Shown one piece after another: positions 46,609-55,364 of a DNA stretch of 64,000 nt. Origin of the DNA: Gottfriedia luciferensis. Lineage in GTDB: Bacteria > Bacillota > Bacilli > Bacillales > Bacillaceae_G. Every line of letters begins with the position of its first letter. Position 1 is the first letter of the stretch. The stretch spans positions 1-64,000 of the forward strand of contig NZ_MDKC01000034.1 in the NCBI RefSeq assembly GCF_001712755.1. Reading direction: 5' to 3'. A program made the translations under genes and the position numbers. The notes beneath the pieces are model-generated. The model did not search any database and had not been told where the DNA came from. It worked only from the letters and a program-made list of their open reading frames with translations.

Positions 46609-47054
46609 TGTTGAAAAACATTAACCAAGTTTTCGTAAAGGAGCCCACGTGGTTGATTTCCACTACAGGATGCTCGCTTTCCATGGGACGAGATTCTTTA
46701 GCCTCCTCGGCTACGCCTGTGGGGTCTCAGGGTTCCCGCTTATCCCATAGGAGTCGAGCACCCCTCCGTTCCAATCAACTTATTCATCAAAAAAAGTTAA
46801 CGTTCAAAATCTAATTCAATATCCTTTACTTAGAGTAAAATAAAAGTTTTTTAATCAGTCTGTAAGTCAATTAAGTTCGAATACCATTTGAAATAATTTA
46901 TCTAATTTCGTTAAAATTTCAACTTCTGAAAAACAATTAATATAATTGATTGGTATATTAAAATCGTAAAATCATTAATAGATCATCAAACAGTATTTAA
47001 GCATCAATAATGTTCTTTTTAATGTTTCCCTATAGACCGCTTAACATTTCAACA
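46609..47054 (+). mobile_element. Non-autonomous repeat element, family A (copy 2)
   Basis: 446 bp from TGTTGAAAAA to TTTCAACA, with the palindromic core at 46652-46779. Arms are alignable with the copy at 25301-25807, in the same order and orientation. It directly follows a terminator. It has no coding capacity; the ORF across the core is an artefact also seen in copy 1. Confidence 0.75.
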
Positions 47055-47146
47055 CTCTGAAGAAAAAAGGTTTTGATCAATTAAATAAATTTACTTCCTT
47101 AACTATTTCAAAAACATTTTCCTATATATTCTAAAAATCGGTTTTA

Positions 47147-47863
47147 TTATTGATAAACTTGCACTGGTATAAAGACTTCGGGCATGCCAGCAGCATATGC
47201 GGCTACTTCATATTCTTTAAAGATTAATTTTATTCCTGCGTGGTCAAATGCCCATAGTCGATTTTTGTCACTTAAGTCAATTTCGTTAGGAGATTTTATT
47301 AATACATATCCTTTATATTTCTTTTGTAATTGCTGATAAGCATATTCTTGTACGGATTTTGTATATTCGTTTATTAACTTAGATAGCGGAACGATATCAC
47401 CTGTTTTTACGTCAAAATTAAATGTAGTACCCATTGTCATTCCGTGTGCCCCACCTGTATATGAATACTCATTATAAATAACACTCAATTTATCAAGATT
47501 ATTGTATAGTACCTTATAAGTAAATACATATTCATAAGGTCTCCACTGCCCTTGGCTAGCATCCCATTTTGACTTAGCTTCTTTCTCATCTTCTAATAGC
47601 TTCAAACGATTACTATTCGCTAAATCAGCACCTTGTTTTAAGATACTGTTGATCTTTTGTTGTGCAGTTGAATTAGATGCTCCACTTATTTGTGGATACT
47701 TAATCGGCGCATCATTTAGTTTTTGTTCAGTAATTTTAATATGTCTCGTTAATGAGTTTTCATTGATCCCGGCTTTCGTATCCGCACTAACAAATTTAAT
47801 AGAGCCCAAATTAATACTACTAGTCATTATCATTAATAAGAAATAATATAGAAACTTTTTCAC
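47147..47863 (-). CDS. Exported DUF3298/DUF4163 (RsiV-like) protein
   Basis: A 238-residue exported protein. After a signal peptide (about 1-28) comes a PdaC/RsiV-like domain pair: a DUF4163-like part (about 40-140) and DUF3298 with the conserved EYSYTGGAHGMTMGTTFNFD and a C-terminal AYAAGMPEVFIP. In RsiV this module binds lysozyme; in PdaC it accompanies a deacetylase. This protein has neither an anti-sigma nor a catalytic domain. Start is GTG after AGGAGG. No clear terminator is seen. Its lysozyme or cell-wall ligand role is inference. Confidence 0.82.
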   Translation of the reverse strand: MKKFLYYFLLMIMTSSINLGSIKFVSADTKAGINENSLTRHIKITEQKLNDAPIKYPQISGASNSTAQQKINSILKQGADLANSNRLKLLEDEKEAKSKWDASQGQWRPYEYVFTYKVLYNNLDKLSVIYNEYSYTGGAHGMTMGTTFNFDVKTGDIVPLSKLINEYTKSVQEYAYQQLQKKYKGYVLIKSPNEIDLSDKNRLWAFDHAGIKLIFKEYEVAAYAAGMPEVFIPVQVYQ

Positions 47864-47971
47864 TAGACTCCTCCTATTTTCTTTATCAAAAAATAGTATG
47901 AGTATCTTTTAAATTATTTATGAAATATTTTATAAGAGTCTAGATTCTTATAATCAAAAAGCTAACTGTTC

Positions 47972-49075
47972 TCAACTCATTTTGTTAACTAGTTTAAATA
48001 ACTTCATTGCTATCTTAAAAGTGTTTGGTTTCACCTTTTGACTATTAGAAAACACAATTACATATGTTTTCGAAACTGGATCGAATACATTCATACAATT
48101 AATTCCTGGAACTACCCCATGATTGTATAAATACTTTCCTTTATTATAAATTCCGTATGCATAATGATTTTGATACGGCTTAATAAATTGAGTAAAACTT
48201 TTACTCAATATAAGTTTATTTGAAATAAGTGCCTCGTCCATTTTTTGTAGTCCTGAAACCGTTGCATAAATATCTCCACAACCTAATAAATGGTTAAAAT
48301 TTGGTATTCGTAATTGCTTCGGAGCATTTTTAGATTGAATTAATAAATAACCTAGTGCATGATTTCCTTTTTTATAAAAATCATTACCCTGTCCAATTTC
48401 AGTCATATTCGCTTTATTGAAAATATGTGTTTTTATATATTCTCCATAAGGAATTCCAGTTACTTTTTCAATAACGTAAGCAAGTAAAACATAATTTGTG
48501 TCATTGTAATCCCATTTGTTCACCGGTTTATAGTGAGCATTTGATTTAACTATTTCCTTTATTAAATTAGTCGATGAAATTGGATTAAATAACTCTTTTT
48601 GTCTCCTAATCCCTGAAGTATGAGAAATTAAATGAAATAATGTTAATTTTGATCCATTCGGAAATTCTGGTATATATTTTGAAATCGGATCGTTAAACGA
48701 TATTTTGCCTTTTTCTTTTAATTGCATTAACAACGTTGAAACAAAAAATTTAGAAATTGAGCCAACTGGATAATACGTATTTGGTGTGTTCTGTAACTGA
48801 TTTTGGATATCTCGATAACCGTATCCTTTATTAATGATATTTTCTTCATTCTTCCTAACAAGAACAACTCCATTAAAATGAATTTGCTGTAAGTAGCGAT
48901 CAATCTCTCTAGAATTCTCATTTTGAACATTAGTAACTTTAACGGTATTCACAGTAGGGTAATTCGGAACTGTCCCTTTCGCAGCGTTTTTATTCCAGAT
49001 AAAACTACAAAATGGAGACATTATTAAAACAGTTAAGAAACTAGGAATCAAGAACAAATAAATCTTTTTCATCAT
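47972..49075 (-). CDS. Serine beta-lactamase-fold hydrolase (PBP4*/FmtA-like)
   Basis: A 367-residue protein with an N-terminal anchor or signal (about 4-26) and a class C beta-lactamase-like domain. The SxxK nucleophile motif is SISK in YPVGSISKFFVS, the second motif is the YND of KWDYNDTNYVLL (YxN in most relatives), and the third is HGVVPG. The fold includes DD-peptidases, esterases and FmtA, a D-alanyl esterase acting on teichoic acids. It is divergent from dltXABCD, which fits a teichoic-acid role. That is inference; peptidase or ester hydrolase are alternatives. Confidence 0.85.
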   Translation of the reverse strand: MMKKIYLFLIPSFLTVLIMSPFCSFIWNKNAAKGTVPNYPTVNTVKVTNVQNENSREIDRYLQQIHFNGVVLVRKNEENIINKGYGYRDIQNQLQNTPNTYYPVGSISKFFVSTLLMQLKEKGKISFNDPISKYIPEFPNGSKLTLFHLISHTSGIRRQKELFNPISSTNLIKEIVKSNAHYKPVNKWDYNDTNYVLLAYVIEKVTGIPYGEYIKTHIFNKANMTEIGQGNDFYKKGNHALGYLLIQSKNAPKQLRIPNFNHLLGCGDIYATVSGLQKMDEALISNKLILSKSFTQFIKPYQNHYAYGIYNKGKYLYNHGVVPGINCMNVFDPVSKTYVIVFSNSQKVKPNTFKIAMKLFKLVNKMS

Positions 49076-49300
49076 TTACAATCTCCCATAGAGCAGGGCC
49101 AATAGGATTTTCCCATTTCCCCATTATTTTTACTTCCCTCTATTTTTTTGTTCATTATTACTACCTTTTCCTAATTATATGAACAATCTTGTCCATTAAT
49201 CTTTAAAATTGAATTAGAAAAAATTTACTTAACCTTTAATAATTTATTATCTGTTTGTAATTTTAAAAGGTGTTTGGTTAATTTTTCATCTTTTTTTCGG

Positions 49301-49309
49301 TGTTATAAT
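49301..49309 (+). promoter_or_regulatory. Extended -10 promoter of the dlt operon
   Basis: TGTTATAAT (extended TGn plus consensus TATAAT at 49304-49309), 35 bases upstream of dltX. No good -35 hexamer lies at 17 bases, consistent with an extended -10 promoter. In B. subtilis dlt is also driven by ECF sigma factors, for which I see no clear site. Confidence 0.6.
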
Positions 49310-49343
49310 ACGTCTAGCTAAAAATTAAGAAAGGTGAAAACAA

Positions 49344-49487
49344 ATGGGTAAAATCCATATTTTCCGTTCAAAGACTTTAAGATTTTTATTCTATACTGCG
49401 TTTTATTTATCAATTTTACTTGCACTACTTTACCTATATGGATTTAAAGATTCATTTACTGGGAGCTTTATATATAACGATTTTTAG
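49344..49487 (+). CDS. dltX: DltX, small membrane protein of the D-alanylation system
   Basis: A 47-residue protein: basic N terminus, one membrane helix (about residues 15-33) and the conserved DltX C-terminal motif FIYNDF. In Firmicutes DltX is required with DltA-D for D-alanylation of teichoic acids; its C-terminal Tyr is thought to carry D-alanine across to the outside. GAAAGGTG precedes the ATG. It is first in the operon, 11 bases before dltA, and short enough to be missed by gene callers. Confidence 0.92.
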   Translation: MGKIHIFRSKTLRFLFYTAFYLSILLALLYLYGFKDSFTGSFIYNDF

Positions 49488-49498
49488 GACGTGAGCTG

Positions 49499-51013
49499 AT
49501 GAAATCAATTATTGAACAAATAGATTATTGGGCAATTAACACCCCAAATGCGGTCGCATTTCAAAATAGTGATTACTCTTTAACATATAAAACTTTAAAG
49601 CAACAATCAGATGCGATTGCTAGCTGGATGATTAAAAATAATTTTACGAATAAGCCTATTATTGTGTATGGGCACATGCAGACGGAAATGATTTCTATTT
49701 TCTTAGGGAGTGTAAAAGCAGGTTGTGCATATATTCCCGTTGATGAGTCTATTCCTTTTGAAAGACTCAAAAAAATGATTACTAATTCTGGAGCAACTTT
49801 ATTAATTACACCAAAAGATATTACTTTAGAGTTTGAATCCATTAAAATCATAAATTTTGGAGAACTACAGGAGATAATTGATTCTACTGATCTAGTCAAT
49901 TCTTTAACTGACTTTAATGTTAAAGACGAAGATACATTTTATATTATCTATACTTCCGGCAGTACTGGAGATCCAAAAGGTGTGCAAATTACTGAAAAAA
50001 ACTTACGTAGTTTTACCGATTGGATATTGAAGGATTTTAATATACACAATGGACAACGATTTTTAAATCAAGCACCTTTCTCTTTTGATTTATCAGTAAT
50101 GGATTTATATCCATCTTTATTGTCGGGTGGCACACTCATTGCTGTTGAAAAATCTTTGGTTGAGCGACCAAAAGTATTATTCGATTATTTAATGGAAAGT
50201 GATATTGAGGTTTGGACTTCTACACCATCATTTATAGAGATGTGTATGATGAATCCAAATTTCAGCGAATCCTTACTACCAAGCTTAAAGACTTTCCTTT
50301 TCTGTGGTGAAGTACTATCGAATAATAGTGCTAAACAGCTTTTATCTAGATTTCCTAAAGCAGAGATCTATAATACTTACGGTCCAACAGAAGCAACTGT
50401 TGCTGTAACATTCGTTCAGATTACCGAAGAAATCATAAACCAATATTCCCCATTACCGATTGGAACTCCGAAAGACGATACAATCATTTACATTATGGAT
50501 GAATTGGGAAACCCACTTCCAGATGGTGAAACAGGGGAAATTATTATAGCTGGTCCAAGCGTTAGTAAAGGGTATCTTAATAATCAGTTAAAAACTGATG
50601 CAGCCTACTATCAAATAAATGACATGCGCGCCTATAAAACGGGTGATTCTGGTTACTTTAATCAAGGACTATTATTCTATAAAGGTAGGATCGATTTCCA
50701 AGTAAAACTACACGGTTATCGGATTGAAATTGAGGACATTGAAAATAACATTAGAAGATTACCATTAGTTCATTCTGCAGTTATATTACCGGAGATGAAG
50801 GATGGTAAGTGTATAGATTTACATTGCTTAGTAGTCGTTAAAGAACACGATTTCGAAAAGGAATATCATTTAACACGTTTTTTAAAACAAGAACTAAATA
50901 AATATATGCCGACTTATATGATTCCAAGAAAATTTAGTTTTTTACAAAGTTTACCAATGACAACGAACGGTAAAGTTGATCGAAAAAAATTATTGGAGCA
51001 TGCTGATCAATGA
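49499..51013 (+). CDS. dltA: D-alanine--D-alanyl carrier protein ligase DltA
   Basis: A 504-residue adenylation enzyme that activates D-alanine and loads it on DltC. Core motifs are the P-loop YTSGSTGDPKG, NTYGPTEATV, YKTGDSG and the catalytic lysine near the C terminus in TTNGKVDRKKL. The length is typical. It overlaps dltB by 4 bases. The product is cytoplasmic and the first step of D-alanylation of lipo- and wall teichoic acids. Confidence 0.98.
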   Translation: MKSIIEQIDYWAINTPNAVAFQNSDYSLTYKTLKQQSDAIASWMIKNNFTNKPIIVYGHMQTEMISIFLGSVKAGCAYIPVDESIPFERLKKMITNSGATLLITPKDITLEFESIKIINFGELQEIIDSTDLVNSLTDFNVKDEDTFYIIYTSGSTGDPKGVQITEKNLRSFTDWILKDFNIHNGQRFLNQAPFSFDLSVMDLYPSLLSGGTLIAVEKSLVERPKVLFDYLMESDIEVWTSTPSFIEMCMMNPNFSESLLPSLKTFLFCGEVLSNNSAKQLLSRFPKAEIYNTYGPTEATVAVTFVQITEEIINQYSPLPIGTPKDDTIIYIMDELGNPLPDGETGEIIIAGPSVSKGYLNNQLKTDAAYYQINDMRAYKTGDSGYFNQGLLFYKGRIDFQVKLHGYRIEIEDIENNIRRLPLVHSAVILPEMKDGKCIDLHCLVVVKEHDFEKEYHLTRFLKQELNKYMPTYMIPRKFSFLQSLPMTTNGKVDRKKLLEHADQ

Positions 51014-52161
51014 TTCCATACGGTAGTTTTACGTTCTTCGGTATTTTAATTGTTTTATTAATCCCAGCAGTAGTATTAGGGTTTTTAGGAAAAAGATTAA
51101 CTAACTACACAACATTTCTTTCTTTTGTGTTTTTATTATTAATCTTTTCCTCTTCTAAAATACAATCCTACTACCTAGTTGCTTTTATAATTTGGGTAGT
51201 TATTTTAATAAAAGGTTACAGTGTTTATCGGAAGAATGCGAACCATTCAACTGTTTATTACTTAAGTGTTTTTCTATCAATTTTACCTTTAATAATTGTA
51301 AAGGTTTCACCGATATTTGAAAGTACTACCCTTGTAGGCTTTTTAGGAATTTCGTATTTAACATTTAAAGCAACACAAGTCATTATTGAAATTCGCGACC
51401 ACAGTATAAAAGAAATAAGCATTGTTGATTTCCTTAAGTTTTTATTATTTTTTCCAACGATCTCTTCTGGACCAATTGATCGTTTTAGGAGATTTCAACA
51501 GGATAGTCAAAAAAAGCTAACGGCTAGTGAATACCAGGAGTATTTTCAAATTGGTGTTCATAAAATTTTTATTGGTTTTCTCTATAAATATATAATTGGT
51601 TATTTAATTAACGTTCATATACTTGAAACACAGCTTGTTGTAGGGCATACTTTCGTCTCAAATCTAACGTATATGTATGCATATAGTCTGTACTTATTCT
51701 TTGATTTTGCAGGTTATAGCGCATTTGCAATCGGCGTTAGTTATTTAGTAGGTATTAAAACACCTGAAAACTTTAATATGCCATTCATTAGTCGAAATAT
51801 AAAGGACTTTTGGAATCGCTGGCATATGAGCTTATCATTTTGGTTTCGTGACTATGTATATATGAGAATGGTATTCTTACTGACTAAGAAAAAAGTGATA
51901 AAAAATAGAAGAAATATATCTTATATCAGTTACACTACTTTATTTTTACTAATGGGTGCTTGGCACGGGATCCAAATAAATTACCTATTATATGGTTTAT
52001 ACCAAGCTATATTGATGTGTAGTTTTGATTGGTTTGAACAATTCAATAAGAAAAAAAAGATTTGGAAAAATAATAAACTAACACATGTATTAGCGGTTAT
52101 TATTACATTCCATTTTATTTGTTTCGGATTTTTAATATTTTCAGGACATCTAGTTAACTAA
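51010..52161 (+). CDS. dltB: MBOAT-family D-alanyl transfer protein DltB
   Basis: A 383-residue polytopic membrane O-acyltransferase. MBOAT features are FWNRWHMSLSFWFRDYVYM and the catalytic His in GAWHGIQINYLLYG. It forms the channel that lets D-alanyl-DltC reach the outer face. It starts inside dltA (ATGA overlap), so is translationally coupled. Length fits the family. Confidence 0.97.
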   Translation: MIPYGSFTFFGILIVLLIPAVVLGFLGKRLTNYTTFLSFVFLLLIFSSSKIQSYYLVAFIIWVVILIKGYSVYRKNANHSTVYYLSVFLSILPLIIVKVSPIFESTTLVGFLGISYLTFKATQVIIEIRDHSIKEISIVDFLKFLLFFPTISSGPIDRFRRFQQDSQKKLTASEYQEYFQIGVHKIFIGFLYKYIIGYLINVHILETQLVVGHTFVSNLTYMYAYSLYLFFDFAGYSAFAIGVSYLVGIKTPENFNMPFISRNIKDFWNRWHMSLSFWFRDYVYMRMVFLLTKKKVIKNRRNISYISYTTLFLLMGAWHGIQINYLLYGLYQAILMCSFDWFEQFNKKKKIWKNNKLTHVLAVIITFHFICFGFLIFSGHLVN

Positions 52162-52176
52162 AGGAGAATGAGTATA

Positions 52177-52416
52177 ATGGAAAATTTAAGAGCAGAGGTT
52201 TTAAAACTTTTAGCAGATTTATGTAATACAGATGAAGTGATTGAAAATCCAGATATTCTGATTTTTGAAGAAGGATTATTAGATTCATTTGGTACAGTTA
52301 GCTTATTAGTTGAAATCGAAGAACAAATCGGTATCAACGTAACGATTTCTGACTTCGATCGTGAGGAGTGGGCAACACCAAATAAAATCATTTCGATTTT
52401 AGAGGCTAGAAAATGA
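52177..52416 (+). CDS. dltC: D-alanyl carrier protein DltC
   Basis: A 79-residue acyl carrier protein. The phosphopantetheine serine is in LLDSFGTVSLL. AGGAGA at 52162-52167 fits the ATG at 52177 and not the earlier one at 52168, which would leave no spacing. It overlaps dltD by 4 bases. It carries thioester-bound D-alanine from DltA to DltB. Confidence 0.97.
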   Translation: MENLRAEVLKLLADLCNTDEVIENPDILIFEEGLLDSFGTVSLLVEIEEQIGINVTISDFDREEWATPNKIISILEARK

Positions 52417-53630
52417 AAAAAGTTCAATTTTTTGGGATGATAACAGCTATTTCCATTTTTTTACTAGCTTTATATCTTCCAAATTCTTTTTATGAACTAT
52501 TTATTACAAAAGAACGATTAAATAATACTGCAGCGTCTTTAAATCCTGAAACATTTCAAGGGACATTACTTCAAAGTAAAATGTTAAAAGACCCAAAATT
52601 CCTACCTATTTTTGGGTCTTCAGAACTTGCTAGAAGAGACCCCTTCCATCCTTCTAGATTTTTTATGGGAGAAAAAGATGAATTTACTCCCTATCTAATT
52701 GGTCGAGGGGGATCACAAAGTCTCGTTCATTTTCTAGACTTAGCATCTTTAGGTGATGGAATAAAAAATAGAAAAATTGTATTTGTTTTATCTCCACAGT
52801 GGTTTATTCCACATGGCATTGACGATACTCATTTTTCACCTAATTATTCTGCCCTTCAAACTTATTCATTCGTTTTTAATAATACAATTGATATTTCAGT
52901 AAAGAGACAAATTGCAAAGAGACTTTTAACGCTATCAATTATCAAAAAAGACTCTTTATTAGTAACCCAATTAAATGCTTTTATATCAAATAACAAAAAA
53001 GTTAAGTTCAAGGCAATGGCTGAAAAACCGTTAGCTTACACATATTTAAAAATTCTCGAAAAGAAAGATCTTTTCGAGACCGTTATAATGGATCCAGATA
53101 AAAACTTCCGATTAAAAAAATCAAAATATGAAGATTTATCCTGGGATCGAGTAGCTCAAGTTGCCGATAAAATTGGCAAACGAGAATCAACTACTAACCA
53201 TTTCGGTATAATTAATAAATACTATATAAAACACATTCAAAAACGTCTTCCAGCTTTAAAAAATTATAAACGAAATAGTAACTATGGTGTATCGCCAGAA
53301 TATGATGACCTTCAAATGGTATTAGCATTACTAAAAAAAGAGCACACAAAAGCGTTGTTTATTTCCGTTCCAGTAAATGGACCATGGTATGATTACGCTG
53401 GATTCCCTAAAGAAGGTAGAGAAGTATATTACAAAAAAGTAAAAAAACAAATTGAAGATGCTGGCTTCCAAGTAGCTGATTTTTCTTCACATGAATACGA
53501 TGAGTTTTTCCTAAAAGATACAATCCACTTAGGCTGGAAGGGCTGGGTATATGTAGATCAATCTTTAAATAAGTTTTATTCAGTAAATCACACTCCCCCT
53601 ACCGCAAGTTTAAATCATAGATATCAATGA
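52413..53630 (+). CDS. dltD: D-alanyl transfer protein DltD
   Basis: A 405-residue SGNH-like esterase domain anchored by one N-terminal helix (about 7-24). The nucleophile is in FGSSELARRDPF, and the Asp/His pair is in KDTIHLGWKGWVYVD near the C terminus. It completes D-alanine transfer to teichoic acid outside the membrane. It is last in dltXABCD and is followed at once by a terminator. Confidence 0.97.
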   Translation: MKKVQFFGMITAISIFLLALYLPNSFYELFITKERLNNTAASLNPETFQGTLLQSKMLKDPKFLPIFGSSELARRDPFHPSRFFMGEKDEFTPYLIGRGGSQSLVHFLDLASLGDGIKNRKIVFVLSPQWFIPHGIDDTHFSPNYSALQTYSFVFNNTIDISVKRQIAKRLLTLSIIKKDSLLVTQLNAFISNNKKVKFKAMAEKPLAYTYLKILEKKDLFETVIMDPDKNFRLKKSKYEDLSWDRVAQVADKIGKRESTTNHFGIINKYYIKHIQKRLPALKNYKRNSNYGVSPEYDDLQMVLALLKKEHTKALFISVPVNGPWYDYAGFPKEGREVYYKKVKKQIEDAGFQVADFSSHEYDEFFLKDTIHLGWKGWVYVDQSLNKFYSVNHTPPTASLNHRYQ

Positions 53631-53658
53631 AAAAAGCAGACAAATGTCTGCTTTTTTT
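53630..53658 (+). terminator. Intrinsic terminator after dltD
   Basis: AAAAAAGCAGACA / TGTCTGCTTTTTTT. A related hairpin with the same frame of A's and T's recurs at 54145-54172, beyond the repeat element. Confidence 0.93.
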
Positions 53659-53665
53659 CACAGAG

Positions 53666-54136
53666 TGTTGAAAAAAAATAGTCAAATGGATATTATGTAA
53701 AACTCATTGTTTATAAACTAAAATTGATTTTAATTGTTAATATGTTTGAGCAGTTTTTAAATATCAACAAACTCTAGTATTGTTTATTCTTATTTAAATA
53801 TTTTGAGCAATTTTAGAAAAACAATTTCAAATGATTATAATACATTGGGGTTCAATCTTAATTGACCTTTAACTCATTACCATGCTGTTATGCTACTCTA
53901 AGTAAAAGATATAAAATTAGGTTTTTAGTGTAATCTTTTTTTGATGAATAAGTTGATTGTAACGGAGGGGTGCTCGACTCCTATGGGATTAACGGGAAGG
54001 CTGAGACCCCGCAGGTTTGCCGAGGAGGCTAAAGAATCTCGCCCCATGGAAAGCGAGCATCCTGTAGTGGAAATCAACATCACTAAACTCCTTTTACGAA
54101 AATTTGATAATTAATTGACAAGATTGTTTTTCAACA
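53666..54136 (-). mobile_element. Non-autonomous repeat element, family A (copy 3, inverted)
   Basis: 471 bp in the opposite orientation to the other two. It begins TGTTGAAAAA, ends TTTTTCAACA, and has the core at 53952-54078. Outer bases CACAGAG (left) and GCGTG (right, reverse complement CACGC) suggest that the terminal inverted repeat extends outward. It is flanked on both sides by related terminator hairpins. No protein is encoded. Confidence 0.78.
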
Positions 54137-54144
54137 GCGTGGTG

Positions 54145-54172
54145 AAAAAAAGCATACCTCTGTCTGCTTTTT
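54145..54172 (+). terminator. Orphan terminator-like hairpin right of the repeat element
   Basis: The 16-base hairpin body matches the dltD terminator body at 12 of 16 positions and has the same A- and T-rich edges. No gene ends before it other than dltD, so it looks like a decayed duplicate. Confidence 0.6.
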
Positions 54173-54306
54173 ATTTTGCTGACAAACCTTAAAAATTAAT
54201 ATATTCTTTAAACTGCCAAATACTAAATTAAAACATAAACTTGAAACTTCATTTATAATAAAAACGTTAACATTAATTATTAAACTGTTGAAAGAAGGTT
54301 TCTAAT

Positions 54307-55278
54307 TTGGCACATATTTTGGTAGCGGGAAAAATTCCAGAAAAGGCTGAGGAATTATTAAAAGATCATCATGTCATTGTTTATGAAAATGAGCAATTAA
54401 TTACAGAAGATGAATTGTGTGAGCTTGTTGGTGGGGTTGATGCAATTTTAAGCTTACTATCCACTCCAATCACAAAAAGAGTAATTGATGCTGCTACAAA
54501 TGTAAAAATTATTGCTAATTACGGAGCAGGATTTAATAATATCGATGTAGATTATGCAACTAGTAAGGGGATTCACGTTACAAACACTCCACTTGTTTCA
54601 ACAGACGCAACTGCTGAGCTAACTTTAGGAATTCTCTTAGCTATTTCCAGAAGAATAGTCGAAGGAGACGAACTTTGCCGTACAAAAGGTTTTGAAGGAT
54701 GGGCTCCATTATTCTTTAGAGGAACAGAAGTATCAGGAAAAACTTTAGGTATTTTTGGTTTTGGAAATATCGGACAAGCAGTAGCTAAGCGAGCTAGGGC
54801 GTTTAATATGAAGATTATTTATCATCAACCAAGAAGATTAAGCAAAGAGCTTGAACAAGACTTAAATGCCACTTACGTATCACTGGAGGAATTATTACAG
54901 ACTTCTGACTATATTACCCTTCATTGTCCTTACAAACCTGAGCTACACCATTTATTTGGAAAAGAAGAGTTTTACAAAATGAAAGACACTGCGTTTTTTA
55001 TCAATGCAGCTAGAGGTCCTTTAGCCAACGAACAGGAATTAGTAGACGCATTAAAGGACGGTGTTATTGCTGGTGCAGCTCTAGATGTATTTGAATTCGA
55101 ACCTAAAATAACAGAAGAACTAAAATCACTTACAAATGTTGTATTAACACCTCATATTGGAAATGCAACATTTGAAACTCGTGAAGCTATGTCTGAAATA
55201 GCAGCTAAAAATATTATTGAGGTTATGGCTGAACGCCCACCAATCTCACCTGTAAATCAAATTCTTGTAAAAAGTTGA
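54307..55278 (+). CDS. D-isomer-specific 2-hydroxyacid dehydrogenase
   Basis: A 323-residue NAD(P)-dependent enzyme. It has the substrate-side NYGAGFNNID, the Rossmann motif LGIFGFGNIGQAVA and the catalytic Arg (NAARGP), Glu (FEFEP) and His (TPHIGNAT). The layout resembles glyoxylate/hydroxypyruvate and similar reductases; the exact 2-oxoacid cannot be told. Start is TTG with GAAGG 7 bases upstream. It lies between the dlt locus and the met transporter and is monocistronic. Confidence 0.9.
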   Translation: MAHILVAGKIPEKAEELLKDHHVIVYENEQLITEDELCELVGGVDAILSLLSTPITKRVIDAATNVKIIANYGAGFNNIDVDYATSKGIHVTNTPLVSTDATAELTLGILLAISRRIVEGDELCRTKGFEGWAPLFFRGTEVSGKTLGIFGFGNIGQAVAKRARAFNMKIIYHQPRRLSKELEQDLNATYVSLEELLQTSDYITLHCPYKPELHHLFGKEEFYKMKDTAFFINAARGPLANEQELVDALKDGVIAGAALDVFEFEPKITEELKSLTNVVLTPHIGNATFETREAMSEIAAKNIIEVMAERPPISPVNQILVKS

Positions 55279-55325
55279 TAAAAACGCGCAAGGAAATGTC
55301 AGTTTAATAAACAAACATAAAAAAA

Positions 55326-55352
55326 GGGTGTCTCAAAACTTATGAGACACCC
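55326..55352. terminator. Bidirectional terminator between the dehydrogenase and metQ
   Basis: GGGTGTCTCA / TGAGACACCC between convergent genes, with A7 on the left. Confidence 0.93.
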
Positions 55353-55364
55353 TCTCTTATGTGA

